DNA from: Ferrovibrio xuzhouensis
GTDB taxonomy: Bacteria; Pseudomonadota; Alphaproteobacteria; Ferrovibrionales; Ferrovibrionaceae
DNA length: 64,000 nt
Reading direction: 5' to 3'
Assembly: GCF_042648965.1 (NCBI RefSeq)
Contig: NZ_JBHRYJ010000001.1
Span: forward strand, 1,612,001 to 1,676,000
Position 1 is the stretch's first letter. Each line of letters opens with the position of its first letter. Shown here piece after piece: positions 41,087-49,500 of the stretch. The position numbers and the translations under genes are program-made. The notes beneath the pieces were generated by a model. That model saw only the letters and a list, made by a program, of their open reading frames with translations, was not told where the DNA came from and did no database searches.

Positions 41087-42051
41087 CGCCGGCTGAGCTT
41101 CTTCGCCAGGTCGTCGAGCTGCTCCAGGCTCTGGTAATGCAGCACCAGGCGGCCGGCTTCCGGGTTGCCGGCCTCGCCCTCGATCTCGGCCCTGAGCCCG
41201 AGCGCCGCAGTCAGCCCGCGCTCGAAGGCCAGCGTGTCGGCGTCTTTCTTGACGGCTGCGTCGCCGGCGGGTTTCGCGGACGGCGCCGATGCCGGCCGGC
41301 CGCCCTTGGCTCGCGCGGCATCGCCGAGGCCGCCGACCTCGCGGCCGACGGCGACGAGTTTTTCCACCTGGCGCACGGTGAGCGCACCTTCGGCGATGCG
41401 CTGGGCGAGCTGTTCGGCGAGCGGATGGCCGATCAGCGGCCGGGCCTGTCCGGCGGTCAGCTTGCCGGCGCCGATCATGTCGCGCACGGCTTTCGGCAGC
41501 TGCAGCAGGCGGCTGATGTTGGCGACATGGCTGCGGCTCTTGCCGATCACCTGGGCGATCTGGTCGGCGGAATAGCTGAACTCTTCGGTCAGGCGCTGGA
41601 AGGCGCCGGCCTCTTCCAGCGGGTTGAGGTCCTCGCGCTGCACGTTCTCGATCAGGCCGATCTCGAGCGCGTCGCGGTCGGAGATCTCCTTGATCACCAC
41701 CGGCACGGCATGCAGCTTGGCGATCTGCGCGGCGCGCCAGCGGCGCTCACCGGCGATGATCTCGTAGGTCGCGCCCTCCGCCGAACCGGCCTTGACGCGG
41801 CGGACCAGCAGCGGCTGCAGCACGCCTTTGTCCTTCAGCGAACGCGCCAGTTCGTCGAGCGCTTCCGGATTGAACATCTTGCGCGGCTGGTATGGGTTGG
41901 GGCGCAGCTGCTCGATCGGCACCTCGCGGGTGCCGCCGCGCGGGCCGGCCGCCGCGCCCTCGCCGGCTCCGCTGCCGTCCTTCGGCACGGTGTCGCCCAT
42001 CAGGGCGGCCAGTCCCCGGCCCAGGCCGCGGCGTTTCGGATCGTCGATCAT
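41083..42051 (-). CDS. parB: Chromosome-partition protein ParB
   Basis: A 322-residue CTP-dependent DNA clamp that loads at parS and spreads. The N-terminal ParA-contact peptide (RRGLGRGLAALMGD), the ParB-CTPase block IEQLRPNPYQPRKMF and GERRWRAAQIA, a helix-turn-helix (YSADQIAQVIGKSRSHVANISRLLQLP) and a C-terminal dimerisation tail are all present. Five parS sites lie within 5 kb. An unusually structured spacer separates it from parA. Confidence 0.97.
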   Translation of the reverse strand: MIDDPKRRGLGRGLAALMGDTVPKDGSGAGEGAAAGPRGGTREVPIEQLRPNPYQPRKMFNPEALDELARSLKDKGVLQPLLVRRVKAGSAEGATYEIIAGERRWRAAQIAKLHAVPVVIKEISDRDALEIGLIENVQREDLNPLEEAGAFQRLTEEFSYSADQIAQVIGKSRSHVANISRLLQLPKAVRDMIGAGKLTAGQARPLIGHPLAEQLAQRIAEGALTVRQVEKLVAVGREVGGLGDAARAKGGRPASAPSAKPAGDAAVKKDADTLAFERGLTAALGLRAEIEGEAGNPEAGRLVLHYQSLEQLDDLAKKLSRR

Positions 42052-42077
42052 ACTCTGTCCTCTATACCAGACTCGTC

Positions 42078-42196
42078 ACCCTCGGACCTGATCCGAGGGT
42101 CTGGTGCCAAATGGGGCCCCTCTCTCTGCGTGAGATCCTCGGGTCGTGAAGTTTACCGCCGGGCTGGCCTTTGGCCAGACCCGGTGGCCCGAGGAT
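42078..42196. repeat. REP-like hairpins between parA and parB
   Basis: Three nested elements fill the parA-parB gap. ACCCTCGGA/TCCGAGGGT has a 5-nt loop (42078-42100). ATCCTCGGG pairs with CCCGAGGAT over a long range (42135-42143 with 42188-42196). Inside it, CCGGGCTGGCC and GGCCAG-A-CCCGG form a stem around a TTT loop (42159-42184). The first element recurs at 44477-44499, as expected for dispersed REP sequences. Confidence 0.75.
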
Positions 42197-42215
42197 GACG
42201 GAGAAAGGGTATGAC

Positions 42216-43136
42216 TCACGCCGCGCTGCGCAGCAGCTGCTCGCGTTTGATCACTTCGCGGGCCAGCGCCATATAGGCGGTGCTGCCCGGCGCGCGGTGG
42301 TCGTAGATCAGCGCCGGCACGCCATGGCTCGGCGCTTCCGAGATGCGCACATTGCGCGGGATCACCGTCTCGTAGACCTTCTCGCCGAGAAAGCCGCGCA
42401 CATCGGCGGCGACCTGCTCAGACAGGTTGTTGCGCTTGTCGAACATGGTCAGCACCACGCCCTGCACGTCGAGCGCCGGATTGAGCGTGGTGCGGATGCG
42501 CTCGACCGTGCGCAGCAGCTGCCCCAGGCCTTCCAGCGCGAAGAACTCGCATTGCAGCGGCACCAGCACCGCATCGGCCGCCACCATGGCGTTGACGGTC
42601 AGCAGCGTCAGCGACGGCGGGCAGTCGATCAGCACGTGATCGAACTCCGATACCCGGCCGTCGATGGCGTCCTTCAGGCGATGCTGGCGCCGGTCGAGAT
42701 CCATCATCTCCAGCTCGGCGCCGGCCAGCTCGACGCTCGCCGGCACAATGAGAAGATTGGGGACTTTCGTCGGCCGGATCGTCTCGTCCAGTACCGCCTC
42801 GCCCATCAGCAGCTCGTAGGTGCCAAAGGCGCGTTCGTCCTGGGTGAGGCCCAGCCCGGTCGAGGCATTGCCCTGCGGGTCGCTGTCGATCAGCAGCACG
42901 CGTTCGCCGACGGCAGCCAGCGCCGTGGCCAGATTGATCGCGGTTGTGGTCTTGCCCACGCCGCCCTTCTGGTTGGCCACCGCCAGCACGCGGCCCATGC
43001 GCTGCGGGATGTCGAGGACGCGCGGCGTCTCTTCGGGGTTGGCATCCGGCGCGCCGGCGTCCAGCTCGGCCGCCACGGTGTCGTCGTCACCCCAGCCCGA
43101 GCCATTACCATTATGTTCTTGTTCTGTACTGGTCAC
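42216..43136 (-). CDS. parA: Chromosome-partition ATPase ParA
   Basis: A ParA/Soj ATPase of about 306 residues from the GTG at 43136, which overlaps the rsmG stop by 4 nt (GTGA). An ATG at 43220 would overlap rsmG by 88 bp. The deviant Walker A KGGVGKTTT, the switch block VLLIDSDPQGNAST and DHVLIDCPPSLTLLT are clear. It drives ParB-parS complexes across the nucleoid. An acidic 65-residue N-terminal extension precedes the ATPase core. Confidence 0.96.
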   Translation of the reverse strand: MTSTEQEHNGNGSGWGDDDTVAAELDAGAPDANPEETPRVLDIPQRMGRVLAVANQKGGVGKTTTAINLATALAAVGERVLLIDSDPQGNASTGLGLTQDERAFGTYELLMGEAVLDETIRPTKVPNLLIVPASVELAGAELEMMDLDRRQHRLKDAIDGRVSEFDHVLIDCPPSLTLLTVNAMVAADAVLVPLQCEFFALEGLGQLLRTVERIRTTLNPALDVQGVVLTMFDKRNNLSEQVAADVRGFLGEKVYETVIPRNVRISEAPSHGVPALIYDHRAPGSTAYMALAREVIKREQLLRSAA

Positions 43137-43795
43137 GCGGGTTCCAATCCCCTGATGCTCAGAATCCGCGCTGCCGGGTCGGTTTTGCTCGGCAGCAGCC
43201 TGAGGTCGCGGATTGTCCAATATCGCCGGGCCCCGGTCAATTCATCCTCGGCCTGGCGGCCCTTCGGGAACAGATACAGCGTATCGGGCCCGGCCAGGCG
43301 ATGCGCCAGACCGAGCAGGTCGCCGAGCGGCGCCAGCGCCCGGGCCGAGATCACATCCGGTGCCCCGCCCATGGCGGCATGCAGCGCCGCCGGCTCCATC
43401 GCCTCGATGCGTTTCACGTGGACGGTGACGCCCGGCAGATCCATGGCGCGGGCCGCCTCGCGCAGGAAGGTCGCCTTGCGCTGGTCGCTTTCCACCAGAT
43501 GCACGGTGGCGATGCCGGCCTCGACGCCAAGGGCTGCGATCACCAGGCCGGGGAAACCGCCGCCGGAGCCGAGGTCGAGCCAGCGCGCCGTTCCCGGCGG
43601 CGCCAGGGCGAGCAGCTGGGCGGAATCGAGGAAGTGCCGCTGCCACAGGTCCGGCAGCGTATTGCCCGCCACAAGGTTGATTGCCACCTGCCATTTGGCG
43701 AGCAGGGCCGCATAAGTATCCAGTCGCGCGAGGGCGGCCGCGTTGCAGCCGGTGGCGGCCTGAAAATCCGCGGGAGAGAGGTGTTTTGTCATCAC
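43133..43795 (-). CDS. rsmG: 16S rRNA (guanine527-N7)-methyltransferase RsmG
   Basis: A 220-residue SAM-dependent methyltransferase (GidB). The SAM site is WLDLGSGGGFPGLVIAALG and the second motif HLVESDQRKATFLREAAR, followed by RALAPLGDLL. Normally it sits directly after mnmG, but here a VOC-family gene and two structured elements intervene. Its stop is coupled to the parA start. Confidence 0.95.
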   Translation of the reverse strand: MMTKHLSPADFQAATGCNAAALARLDTYAALLAKWQVAINLVAGNTLPDLWQRHFLDSAQLLALAPPGTARWLDLGSGGGFPGLVIAALGVEAGIATVHLVESDQRKATFLREAARAMDLPGVTVHVKRIEAMEPAALHAAMGGAPDVISARALAPLGDLLGLAHRLAGPDTLYLFPKGRQAEDELTGARRYWTIRDLRLLPSKTDPAARILSIRGLEPA

Positions 43796-43893
43796 GGCCG
43801 GTTATCGCGCAATCGCGGCCGCCTGTCATGTATCCACAGGAAAGCCCCCCAACTCTGGGACGAGTCCGCCTGTGGCAGGATTGTGGCGGCCGG

Positions 43894-43909
43894 TGTTTCA
43901 CGTGAAACA
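43894..43909. promoter_or_regulatory. parS site 1
   Basis: A perfect 16-bp TGTTTCACGTGAAACA, identical to the well-known ParB-binding consensus of alphaproteobacteria. It lies between rsmG and the VOC gene, 758 bp from the parA start. Confidence 0.95.
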
Positions 43910-43922
43910 GCCGTTAAGGGCC

Positions 43923-44387
43923 TTAGCCGACCTCCTGCACCCCTTCGGCCGGCGGCGCCCAGGGGTCGTAGGAGCCGAAATTCCAGACATGGCCTTCCGG
44001 GTCGCGGCAGGTGTAGAGCTTGCCGCCGTAATCCTGCGGCTTCAGTTCCATCAGGATCTCGGCGCCCTGCTCCACCGCCCGGGCGTAATGGCTGTCGATC
44101 TCCGGGACCACCACATAGGTGCTCTGGGTATTGAAGCCGCCCAGTTCGCCGGGCCGGCGGATCAGTCGGCCGTATTCGCTCTGGCGGCCGTCGTCGGTGT
44201 CCGAGCCCAGCATGATCATGCCGCTGCCGAGCGTCAGCTGGGCATGGGCGACGGTGCCGGCCGTCTCGCCGGGCACCACCAGATGCCGGCTGAAGCCGAA
44301 GGCGCGGCAGAGGAAGTCGATGGCAGCCGGCGCATCGCGATAGCGCAGGGCCGGAATCATCGAGCAGGACGGACGGGCAGCAGACAT
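43923..44387 (-). CDS. VOC-family (glyoxalase/bleomycin-resistance-like) protein
   Basis: A 154-residue single-domain VOC protein: ALRYRDAPAAIDFLCRAFGFSRHLVVPGETAGTVAHAQLTLGSGMIMLGS, YVVVPEIDSHYARAVEQGAEIL and LYTCRDPEGHVWNFGSYDPW, the PhnB-like layout with metal-site His/Glu candidates. It is inserted between mnmG and rsmG on the same strand and flanked by parS sites and hairpins, so it is a late arrival in the locus. Substrate unknown. Confidence 0.82.
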   Translation of the reverse strand: MSAARPSCSMIPALRYRDAPAAIDFLCRAFGFSRHLVVPGETAGTVAHAQLTLGSGMIMLGSDTDDGRQSEYGRLIRRPGELGGFNTQSTYVVVPEIDSHYARAVEQGAEILMELKPQDYGGKLYTCRDPEGHVWNFGSYDPWAPPAEGVQEVG

Positions 44388-44441
44388 GGCGGTCTCTCCG
44401 GCGGTCGCAGGCTGGGACCGGGACAGACTGGGCGGTAAAGA

Positions 44442-44499
44442 TGACGAAATTGGGGTCCCGAGACCCCGATTTCGTCACCCTCGGGCTCGACCCGAGGGT
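44442..44499. repeat. Double hairpin with REP-like element beside mnmG
   Basis: TGACGAAATTGGGGTC (44442-44457) pairs with GACCCCGATTTCGTCA (44462-44477), 16 bp with one G-T position. The second arm runs straight into ACCCTCGGG/CCCGAGGGT (44477-44499), the same REP-like stem found between parA and parB. Confidence 0.75.
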
Positions 44500-44526
44500 C
44501 CCATTGAATGGCATGCCGGCACGGGG

Positions 44527-44542
44527 TGTTTCACGTGAAACA
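44527..44542. promoter_or_regulatory. parS site 2 inside a 28-bp palindrome
   Basis: A perfect TGTTTCACGTGAAACA flanked by ACGGGG and CCCCGT, so the whole of 44521-44548 is a palindrome. It lies 28 bp beyond the mnmG stop and may double as a transcript-end hairpin. Confidence 0.95.
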
Positions 44543-44575
44543 CCCCGTTTTCAGGATATAAACGGCGGAAAACCG

Positions 44576-46483
44576 CTATTCTGCGGCGTCGAGACCCTGG
44601 CGGCGACGCTTTTTCACATGGCCCAGCAGGGCCGAGAGCGCCGCGGGGGTGACGCCGGAGATGCGTGCCGCCTGGCCGAGGGTCCCCGGCTTGTGCTGCT
44701 GCAGCTTGGCGCGGACCTCGTTCGACAGCCCGCCGATGGCGGCATAATCGAGGTCGTCGGGCAGGGTCAGGCCCTCGTCCTTGCGGAAGGCGAGGATATC
44801 GGCCTGCTGGCGCTCCATGTAGCCGGCGTAACGCCCGTCGATCTCGACCTGCTCGACCACATCGGGACGCAAGCCGGCCAGTTCCGGCCAGATCTGGCTC
44901 AGCCGGGCCACATCCATATCGGGATAGCCCAGCAGCAGGGCGGCCGAGCGCATCTGGCCGTCCTGGTTCACCGCCAGGCCGCGCTTGACCAGCTCCGGCG
45001 GGGTCATTTTCAGGCCCTGCACCAGCGCGCGACCCTCGGCCAGGGCTTTTTCCTTGGTTTTCCAGGCTATTTCACGTGAAACACCGACGCAGCCGATGGC
45101 CAGCCCGAGCGGCGTCAGGCGCTGGTCGGCATTGTCAGCGCGGAGCGACAGGCGGTATTCCGCCCGGCTGGTGAACATCCGGTAGGGCTCGCGGGTCCCC
45201 AAGGTGACCAGATCGTCGACCAGCACGCCGATATAGGCATCGGCGCGGTCGAGAATGAAGCATGCCCCCTCCCCTGCCCCGGCCGCCCCGATATTTCCGG
45301 CGGAAAGCGCGGCATTGAGGCCGGCGATCAGGCCCTGCGCCGCCGCTTCCTCATATCCGGTGGTGCCGTTGATCTGGCCGGCGAGATACAGGCCGGGCTG
45401 GCGCTTCGTCTCCAGGGTCGGCTTCAGTTCGCGGGGATCGACGAAGTCGTATTCGATGGCATAGCCCGGCCGCAGCATGACGGCATGCTCCAGCCCGGGG
45501 ATGGTTTTCAGCAATTCCGCCTGGATTTCACGTGGCAGCGAGGTCGAGATGCCGTTCGGATAGACGGTATCGTCGTCCAGCCCCTCGGGCTCCAGGAAGA
45601 TCTGGTGGCGGTCGCGCTGGCCGAAGCGAACCACCTTGTCCTCGATCGACGGGCAGTAGCGCGGCCCGGTGCCCTCGATCTGGCCGGAATAGATCGGCGC
45701 GCGATGCAGGTTGGCGCGGATCAGGTCGTGGCCGGCCTGCGAGGTATAAGTGACGCCGCAGTCGATCTGCGGCGTGGTGATCTCGCGGGTGAGAAAGCTG
45801 AAGGGCACCGGCGGATCGTCGGCCGCCTGCATCTCCAGACCGGACCAGTCGATGGTGCGGCCATCGAGCCGCGGCGGCGTACCGGTTTTCAGCCGACCAA
45901 GCGAAAAGCCGCATGTTTCAAGGGTTTTCGAGAGGCCGAGCGAAGGCTGCTCGCCGACACGACCAGCGGGGATCTTCTCCTCGCCAATGTGAATGAGCCC
46001 GCGCAGAAAAGTGCCGGTGGTCAGGATCACTTTCGGTGCCGGATAGAATGTGCCCTCGCCCGAGACGACGCCGCGCACCGCGCCGCCGTCGATGCGGATG
46101 TCTTCCACCGCGGCGCCGATGATGGTCAGGTTCGGCTGCGCGGCCAGGATCGCCTGCATGGCGCGGCGATAGAGCTTGCGGTCGGCCTGCGACCGGGGCC
46201 CGCGTACCGCCGGGCCCTTCGACTTGTTGAGCATGCGGAACTGGATGCCGGCGGCATCGATGGCGCGGCCCATCACGCCGTCGAGCGCATCGATCTCGCG
46301 CACCAGATGGCCCTTGGCCAGCCCGCCGATGGCGGGGTTGCACGACATCTCGCCGATGGTCTCGACCTTGTGGGTCAGCAGCAGGGTGCGCGCGCCGAGC
46401 CGCGCCGAAGCGGCCGCGGCCTCGCAGCCGGCATGGCCGCCGCCGATCACGATGACATCGAAATGCGTCTCAGGTCCGCTCAT
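44576..46483 (-). CDS. mnmG: tRNA uridine-5-carboxymethylaminomethyl enzyme MnmG
   Basis: A 635-residue FAD enzyme (GidA) that with MnmE modifies wobble uridine 34. The FAD site DVIVIGGGHAGCEAAAASARLG, CNPAIGGLAKGHLVREIDAL, TGTFLRGLIHIGEEKIPAGRVGEQPS and the C-terminal helical domain are typical. The ATG at 46483 is used, because the longer frame to 46615 would run through two parS sites. A near-consensus parS lies inside the coding region. mnmE is about 6 kb away instead of adjacent. Confidence 0.97.
   Translation of the reverse strand: MSGPETHFDVIVIGGGHAGCEAAAASARLGARTLLLTHKVETIGEMSCNPAIGGLAKGHLVREIDALDGVMGRAIDAAGIQFRMLNKSKGPAVRGPRSQADRKLYRRAMQAILAAQPNLTIIGAAVEDIRIDGGAVRGVVSGEGTFYPAPKVILTTGTFLRGLIHIGEEKIPAGRVGEQPSLGLSKTLETCGFSLGRLKTGTPPRLDGRTIDWSGLEMQAADDPPVPFSFLTREITTPQIDCGVTYTSQAGHDLIRANLHRAPIYSGQIEGTGPRYCPSIEDKVVRFGQRDRHQIFLEPEGLDDDTVYPNGISTSLPREIQAELLKTIPGLEHAVMLRPGYAIEYDFVDPRELKPTLETKRQPGLYLAGQINGTTGYEEAAAQGLIAGLNAALSAGNIGAAGAGEGACFILDRADAYIGVLVDDLVTLGTREPYRMFTSRAEYRLSLRADNADQRLTPLGLAIGCVGVSREIAWKTKEKALAEGRALVQGLKMTPPELVKRGLAVNQDGQMRSAALLLGYPDMDVARLSQIWPELAGLRPDVVEQVEIDGRYAGYMERQQADILAFRKDEGLTLPDDLDYAAIGGLSNEVRAKLQQHKPGTLGQAARISGVTPAALSALLGHVKKRRRQGLDAAE
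45068..45083. promoter_or_regulatory. parS site 3, within mnmG
   Basis: TATTTCACGTGAAACA differs from the consensus at one base and lies inside the mnmG coding sequence. The conserved 12-bp core of the palindrome is intact. Confidence 0.8.
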
Positions 46484-46549
46484 GGCGCGGGTTTTACGGG
46501 GGCCGCCCGCTATCGTCAAAGGGAATCGCAGACGGGCCGCCACAGGGGG

Positions 46550-46565
46550 TGTTTCACGTGAAACA
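46550..46565. promoter_or_regulatory. parS site 4
   Basis: A perfect TGTTTCACGTGAAACA flanked by GGG/CCC, upstream of mnmG and 18 bp from site 5. Confidence 0.95.
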
Positions 46566-46583
46566 CCCTGGCGCGCTCTATCC

Positions 46584-46599
46584 TGTTTCACGTGAAACA
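46584..46599. promoter_or_regulatory. parS site 5
   Basis: A perfect TGTTTCACGTGAAACA, 34 bp centre-to-centre from site 4. Together they form a close pair upstream of mnmG. Confidence 0.95.
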
Positions 46600-46688
46600 T
46601 GCCGGAAGGAGCCATTTGTACTCTATTTGTTCATTCAATATGGGGCGATATCCCGCGAATGCGTCCATTCAGAACGAAAAGCGTTCAG

Positions 46689-47108
46689 TTATGGCAGCAG
46701 GCGGACCAGCACGGCGGCCACCGCCACGATCTGCACCAGGTTGACGATCATGCTGGCGCGATGCAGCCGGGCGAAGCTTGCCTGCGCATCCGCATCGCCG
46801 GCCTCTTTCAGCGGCCGCAGGACATCGAGGCGCGGCAGCAGGCCCTGGCGCAGCAGCGCGGCCGCCGCCGCGACAAAGGCCATCACGCCGCCATGCAAAG
46901 GATCGCCCGCGATCCCGAGCGTCAGCGCCGCCACCGCACCGAGCCCGAGGATGACAAGGTAATAGAGCGGGAACAGCGCCTGCATCAGCTTTGCCGCCTG
47001 CGGCCGTTCGAGGGCGCGAAACACCATCGGCGCCACGGCGAACGAGAAAAACAGCATCGCGCCCAGCAACAGGGCGGTCGCGATCAGCGCAGCATGGACA
47101 AGCGTCAT
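46689..47108 (-). CDS. DUF4149-family membrane protein
   Basis: A 139-residue inner-membrane protein with four predicted helices (LIATALLLGAMLFFSFAVAPMVF, LYYLVILGLGAVAALTLGIAG, GVMAFVAAAAALL, ASMIVNLVQIVAVAAVLV). The pattern FSFAVAPMVFRALERPQAAKLMQALFPLYYLVILGLGA matches DUF4149, whose function is unknown. It diverges from the MOSC gene and is the first of several accessory genes separating mnmG from mnmE. Confidence 0.8.
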   Translation of the reverse strand: MTLVHAALIATALLLGAMLFFSFAVAPMVFRALERPQAAKLMQALFPLYYLVILGLGAVAALTLGIAGDPLHGGVMAFVAAAAALLRQGLLPRLDVLRPLKEAGDADAQASFARLHRASMIVNLVQIVAVAAVLVRLLP

Positions 47109-47204
47109 GGTCTTTCGTCTCCTGCGCCGCAGAGTGACGGCAGATTGTCATGCTGACAATTGCCGCGTTGACCGGCGCGGCACCGCGCGGGCAATCTGCC
47201 GGCC

Positions 47205-48020
47205 ATGACAGACACTGCTTCGCCTGCTTCCGCTTCGCTGCTGCGCATCGCCCGCTATCCGGTGAAGGGCCTGACCGGCCAGCCGCTCGATCACGCGACA
47301 CTGACGGCCGGCCAGCCGCTTGCCGGCGACCGCCGCTTCGCGCTCGCCCATGGCAGCTCCGCCTTCGATCCGGCGGCGCCCGCCTTCCAGAAGAAGGCGC
47401 ATTTCCTCACCTGGGTGCGCAACCCGCATCTGGCCAGCCTGCATTGCGGCTTTGATGCCGGCGGCACGCGGATCACCGTGGCCGATCCGGAACCGGAGAC
47501 CTCGGACGACGGCATCGACGATGCGGATCTCACCACGCCTGCGGGCCGCGCCGCCCTTGAAGCGCTGGTTGCCCGCACGCTGACCACGGCGGAAACGCGC
47601 GGCAAGGTCACTGTCGCCGAGGCGCCGGGCGTCTGGTTCAGCGATGTGCCACCGCCCTATCTGTCGATCCAGAACACTGCGACCTTGGCCGAGATCGGCC
47701 GCATGCTCGGCCCCGTGCATGCCGGCGCCGCGCTCGACTGGCGCCGCCTGCGCGGCAATCTCCTCGTTGACGGCTTTGCCGCCTGGGCCGAAATGGGCTG
47801 GATCGGCCGCCGGCTGCGCATCGGCACGGCGGTGCTCGAAGTGGCCGAGATCATCGGCCGCTGCGCCGCCACCCATGTGAACCCCGATACGGCGGAGGTC
47901 GACGAGGATGTGGTCGGCACGCTGAACCGGGTCTGGGGCCACAACAAATGCGGCGTCTATGCCCGGGTGGTCGAGGGTGGCGAGATCCGCCCCGGCGATG
48001 CCATTCATATGCTTGATTAG
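47205..48020 (+). CDS. MOSC-domain protein
   Basis: A 271-residue protein with an N-terminal MOSC beta-barrel (LLRIARYPVKGLTGQPLDHATLTAGQPLAGDRRFAL) and a C-terminal MOSC domain (LRGNLLVDGFAAWAEMGWIGRRLRIGTAVLEVAEIIGRCAATHVNPDTAEVD, with the conserved cysteine in IIGRCAATHVNP). MOSC proteins carry sulfur or act with molybdenum cofactor, as in YcbX/mARC-type N-hydroxyl reductases. No redox partner gene lies beside it. Confidence 0.88.
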   Translation: MTDTASPASASLLRIARYPVKGLTGQPLDHATLTAGQPLAGDRRFALAHGSSAFDPAAPAFQKKAHFLTWVRNPHLASLHCGFDAGGTRITVADPEPETSDDGIDDADLTTPAGRAALEALVARTLTTAETRGKVTVAEAPGVWFSDVPPPYLSIQNTATLAEIGRMLGPVHAGAALDWRRLRGNLLVDGFAAWAEMGWIGRRLRIGTAVLEVAEIIGRCAATHVNPDTAEVDEDVVGTLNRVWGHNKCGVYARVVEGGEIRPGDAIHMLD

Positions 48021-48454
48021 GGCACCTGCTCGACTGACGCCATCGCCCCGGGCTGCCGCGAAACTGCCTTGTGCCGGCCGGCGGACCGGCGCAGATTACC
48101 GCCATCGGGAGCGCCGCTTCCCCTCGGTCGGCATCGCCGGCACCGCCATTGCGCTGGCCCCGCAGGCCGTGCTTGCCGGCTCCAACGTACTCAGCAGCCT
48201 GCGCGACATGGCCTGCCCCTGCTGCGGCCAGCCGCTGGTGCTGTTCGGCAGGGCCGTCTGAGCAGCCGGACACCCCCGGGCGGCAGCCCCCCGGCCTGAA
48301 CAGGCCAAAAGGTCATAGGCCAAAAAGTCACAAGACCGGCCGCGGAATCACCGCCGCTCCGCCGCTGCATCGCCATAATCGGGCACCAGCTTGTCTGCGA
48401 TGGTTCGACACGTCGACACGTCGACACGCAACACGCCGATATGGAGGTGCGCCG
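48021..48454. other. Intergenic region with possible gene remnant
   Basis: 434 bp without a convincing complete gene. In the frame ending at 48261 the sequence reads VGIAGTAIALAPQAVLAGSNVLSSLRDMACPCCGQPLVLFGRAV, protein-like with a C-P-C-C cluster. It has no good start after the MOSC stop, so it may be a decayed or very short zinc-ribbon gene. The stretch GTCGACACGTCGACACG near 48410 is a short direct repeat. Confidence 0.3.
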
Positions 48455-48886
48455 ATGAACCGCCTCAGCGGACCTTTGCTGGTCCTCACCCTGCTCTTCA
48501 TCCTGCTCGGCACGGCGATGCTGGCGCGCGCCCAGGACGCCATGCCCGGCACCCAGCCCGGCCAGAGTCCCGGGGGCCCGCCGGCCGGATCGCTGTCGCT
48601 GTCGCAGATCATCCTCAAGGTCGAGGGCCAGCCGGATTTCGGCTTCGTCCAGCAGGTCACCTGGCAGAATAACGGGGGGCAGAGCAACGGGGGCGAGACC
48701 GGCAGCTACCGCATCGCCTATCGCACCCGCGCTGGCGAGCTGCGCCTGGTGCAGGCCGATGCCCGTACCGGCATGCCGCGTCCGGCCGCCCGCGATGGCA
48801 TGTCCCCGAATGGCATACCCAGGGATGGCGTGCTGCCGCCGCCCCCGGCCGAGATGCCGCCGGAAAAGACCGAGCCGCCGAAGTAG
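48455..48886 (+). CDS. Small exported protein with PepSY-like segment
   Basis: A 143-residue protein with a signal peptide (LLVLTLLFILLGTAMLARA). The short domain LSLSQIILKVEGQPDFGFVQQVTWQNN... SYRIAYRTRAGELRLVQADARTG resembles PepSY modules that bind or inhibit peptidases. A proline-rich tail (MSPNGIPRDGVLPPPPAEMPPEKTEPPK) follows. GGAGGTG lies 5 nt before the ATG. The longer upstream frame is rejected. Confidence 0.65.
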   Translation: MNRLSGPLLVLTLLFILLGTAMLARAQDAMPGTQPGQSPGGPPAGSLSLSQIILKVEGQPDFGFVQQVTWQNNGGQSNGGETGSYRIAYRTRAGELRLVQADARTGMPRPAARDGMSPNGIPRDGVLPPPPAEMPPEKTEPPK

Positions 48887-48906
48887 GGCCTTATGCCAGG
48901 CCCGTC

Positions 48907-49500
48907 TTACGCCAGGTCGGTGGCCGGGCCGTTCGACGAATCCCATTCGGCCCGCAGCAGGGCGAACAGGTCGCTGTCGCGCCATTGCCCGCGCACCCAG
49001 AAATTCTGCCGCAGCAGGCCCTCGCGGCGGAACCCGAGCTTGCCCAGCACCGCATGGCTGCGGTCGTTGTCGATATCGGCCAGCGCGGTGATGCGATGCA
49101 GCCCCAGCTCGCCGAAGCCAAACGACAGCAGGGCCCGCATCGCCTCCGACGCATAGCCCTGGCCGCGGATGCGATGGTCGAACGAGAAACCGATATTGCC
49201 CTGGCGATGCTCGGCCGAGGCAATGCCGAGCCGCACCATGCCCACGGGACGTCCTGGGGCCCGCCCCATCGCCGTTTCCTCGACGCAGAAGATCCAGTCG
49301 CGCATGTTGGGCGTCTCGGCATCGGCGACGCGGGCGGCGACGAAGCGGGCGACCAGCTCGCGGTCCAGCGCCGGGCCGGGCAGGAAGCGCCAGAATTCCT
49401 CATGGGTGGCGAAGCCGGCAAAGGCCGCCTCGTCGCTGCGGCGGAAGCCGCGCAGGCACAGGCGGGCGGTATCGAGCTGCGGGAAATGGTCGGTGGTCAT
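48907..49500 (-). CDS. GNAT-family N-acetyltransferase (RimJ/RimL type)
   Basis: A 197-residue acetyl-CoA-dependent acetyltransferase. LDTARLCLRGFRRSDEAAFAGFATHEEFWRFLPGP opens the domain. VGMVRLGI, EHRQGNIGFSFDHRIRGQGYASEAMRALLSFGFGELGLHRITALADIDNDRSHAVLGKLGFRREG includes the acetyl-CoA-binding RGQGYA loop. The acceptor could be a protein N-terminus or a small molecule. Its start overlaps the DUF2269 gene stop by 4 nt, in one operon with it and the SDR-DoxX gene. Confidence 0.88.
   Translation of the reverse strand: MTTDHFPQLDTARLCLRGFRRSDEAAFAGFATHEEFWRFLPGPALDRELVARFVAARVADAETPNMRDWIFCVEETAMGRAPGRPVGMVRLGIASAEHRQGNIGFSFDHRIRGQGYASEAMRALLSFGFGELGLHRITALADIDNDRSHAVLGKLGFRREGLLRQNFWVRGQWRDSDLFALLRAEWDSSNGPATDLA

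Noticed and set aside
43411..43426. Degenerate parS-like GTTTCACGTGGAC inside rsmG
   Set aside because: The right half of the palindrome is lost, so it was not counted as parS. The same applies to ATTTCACGTGGC near 45526.
43830..43838. DnaA-box-like GTATCCACA near parS site 1
   Set aside because: A single box with one mismatch and no AT-rich unwinding region or box cluster. It is not enough to call oriC.
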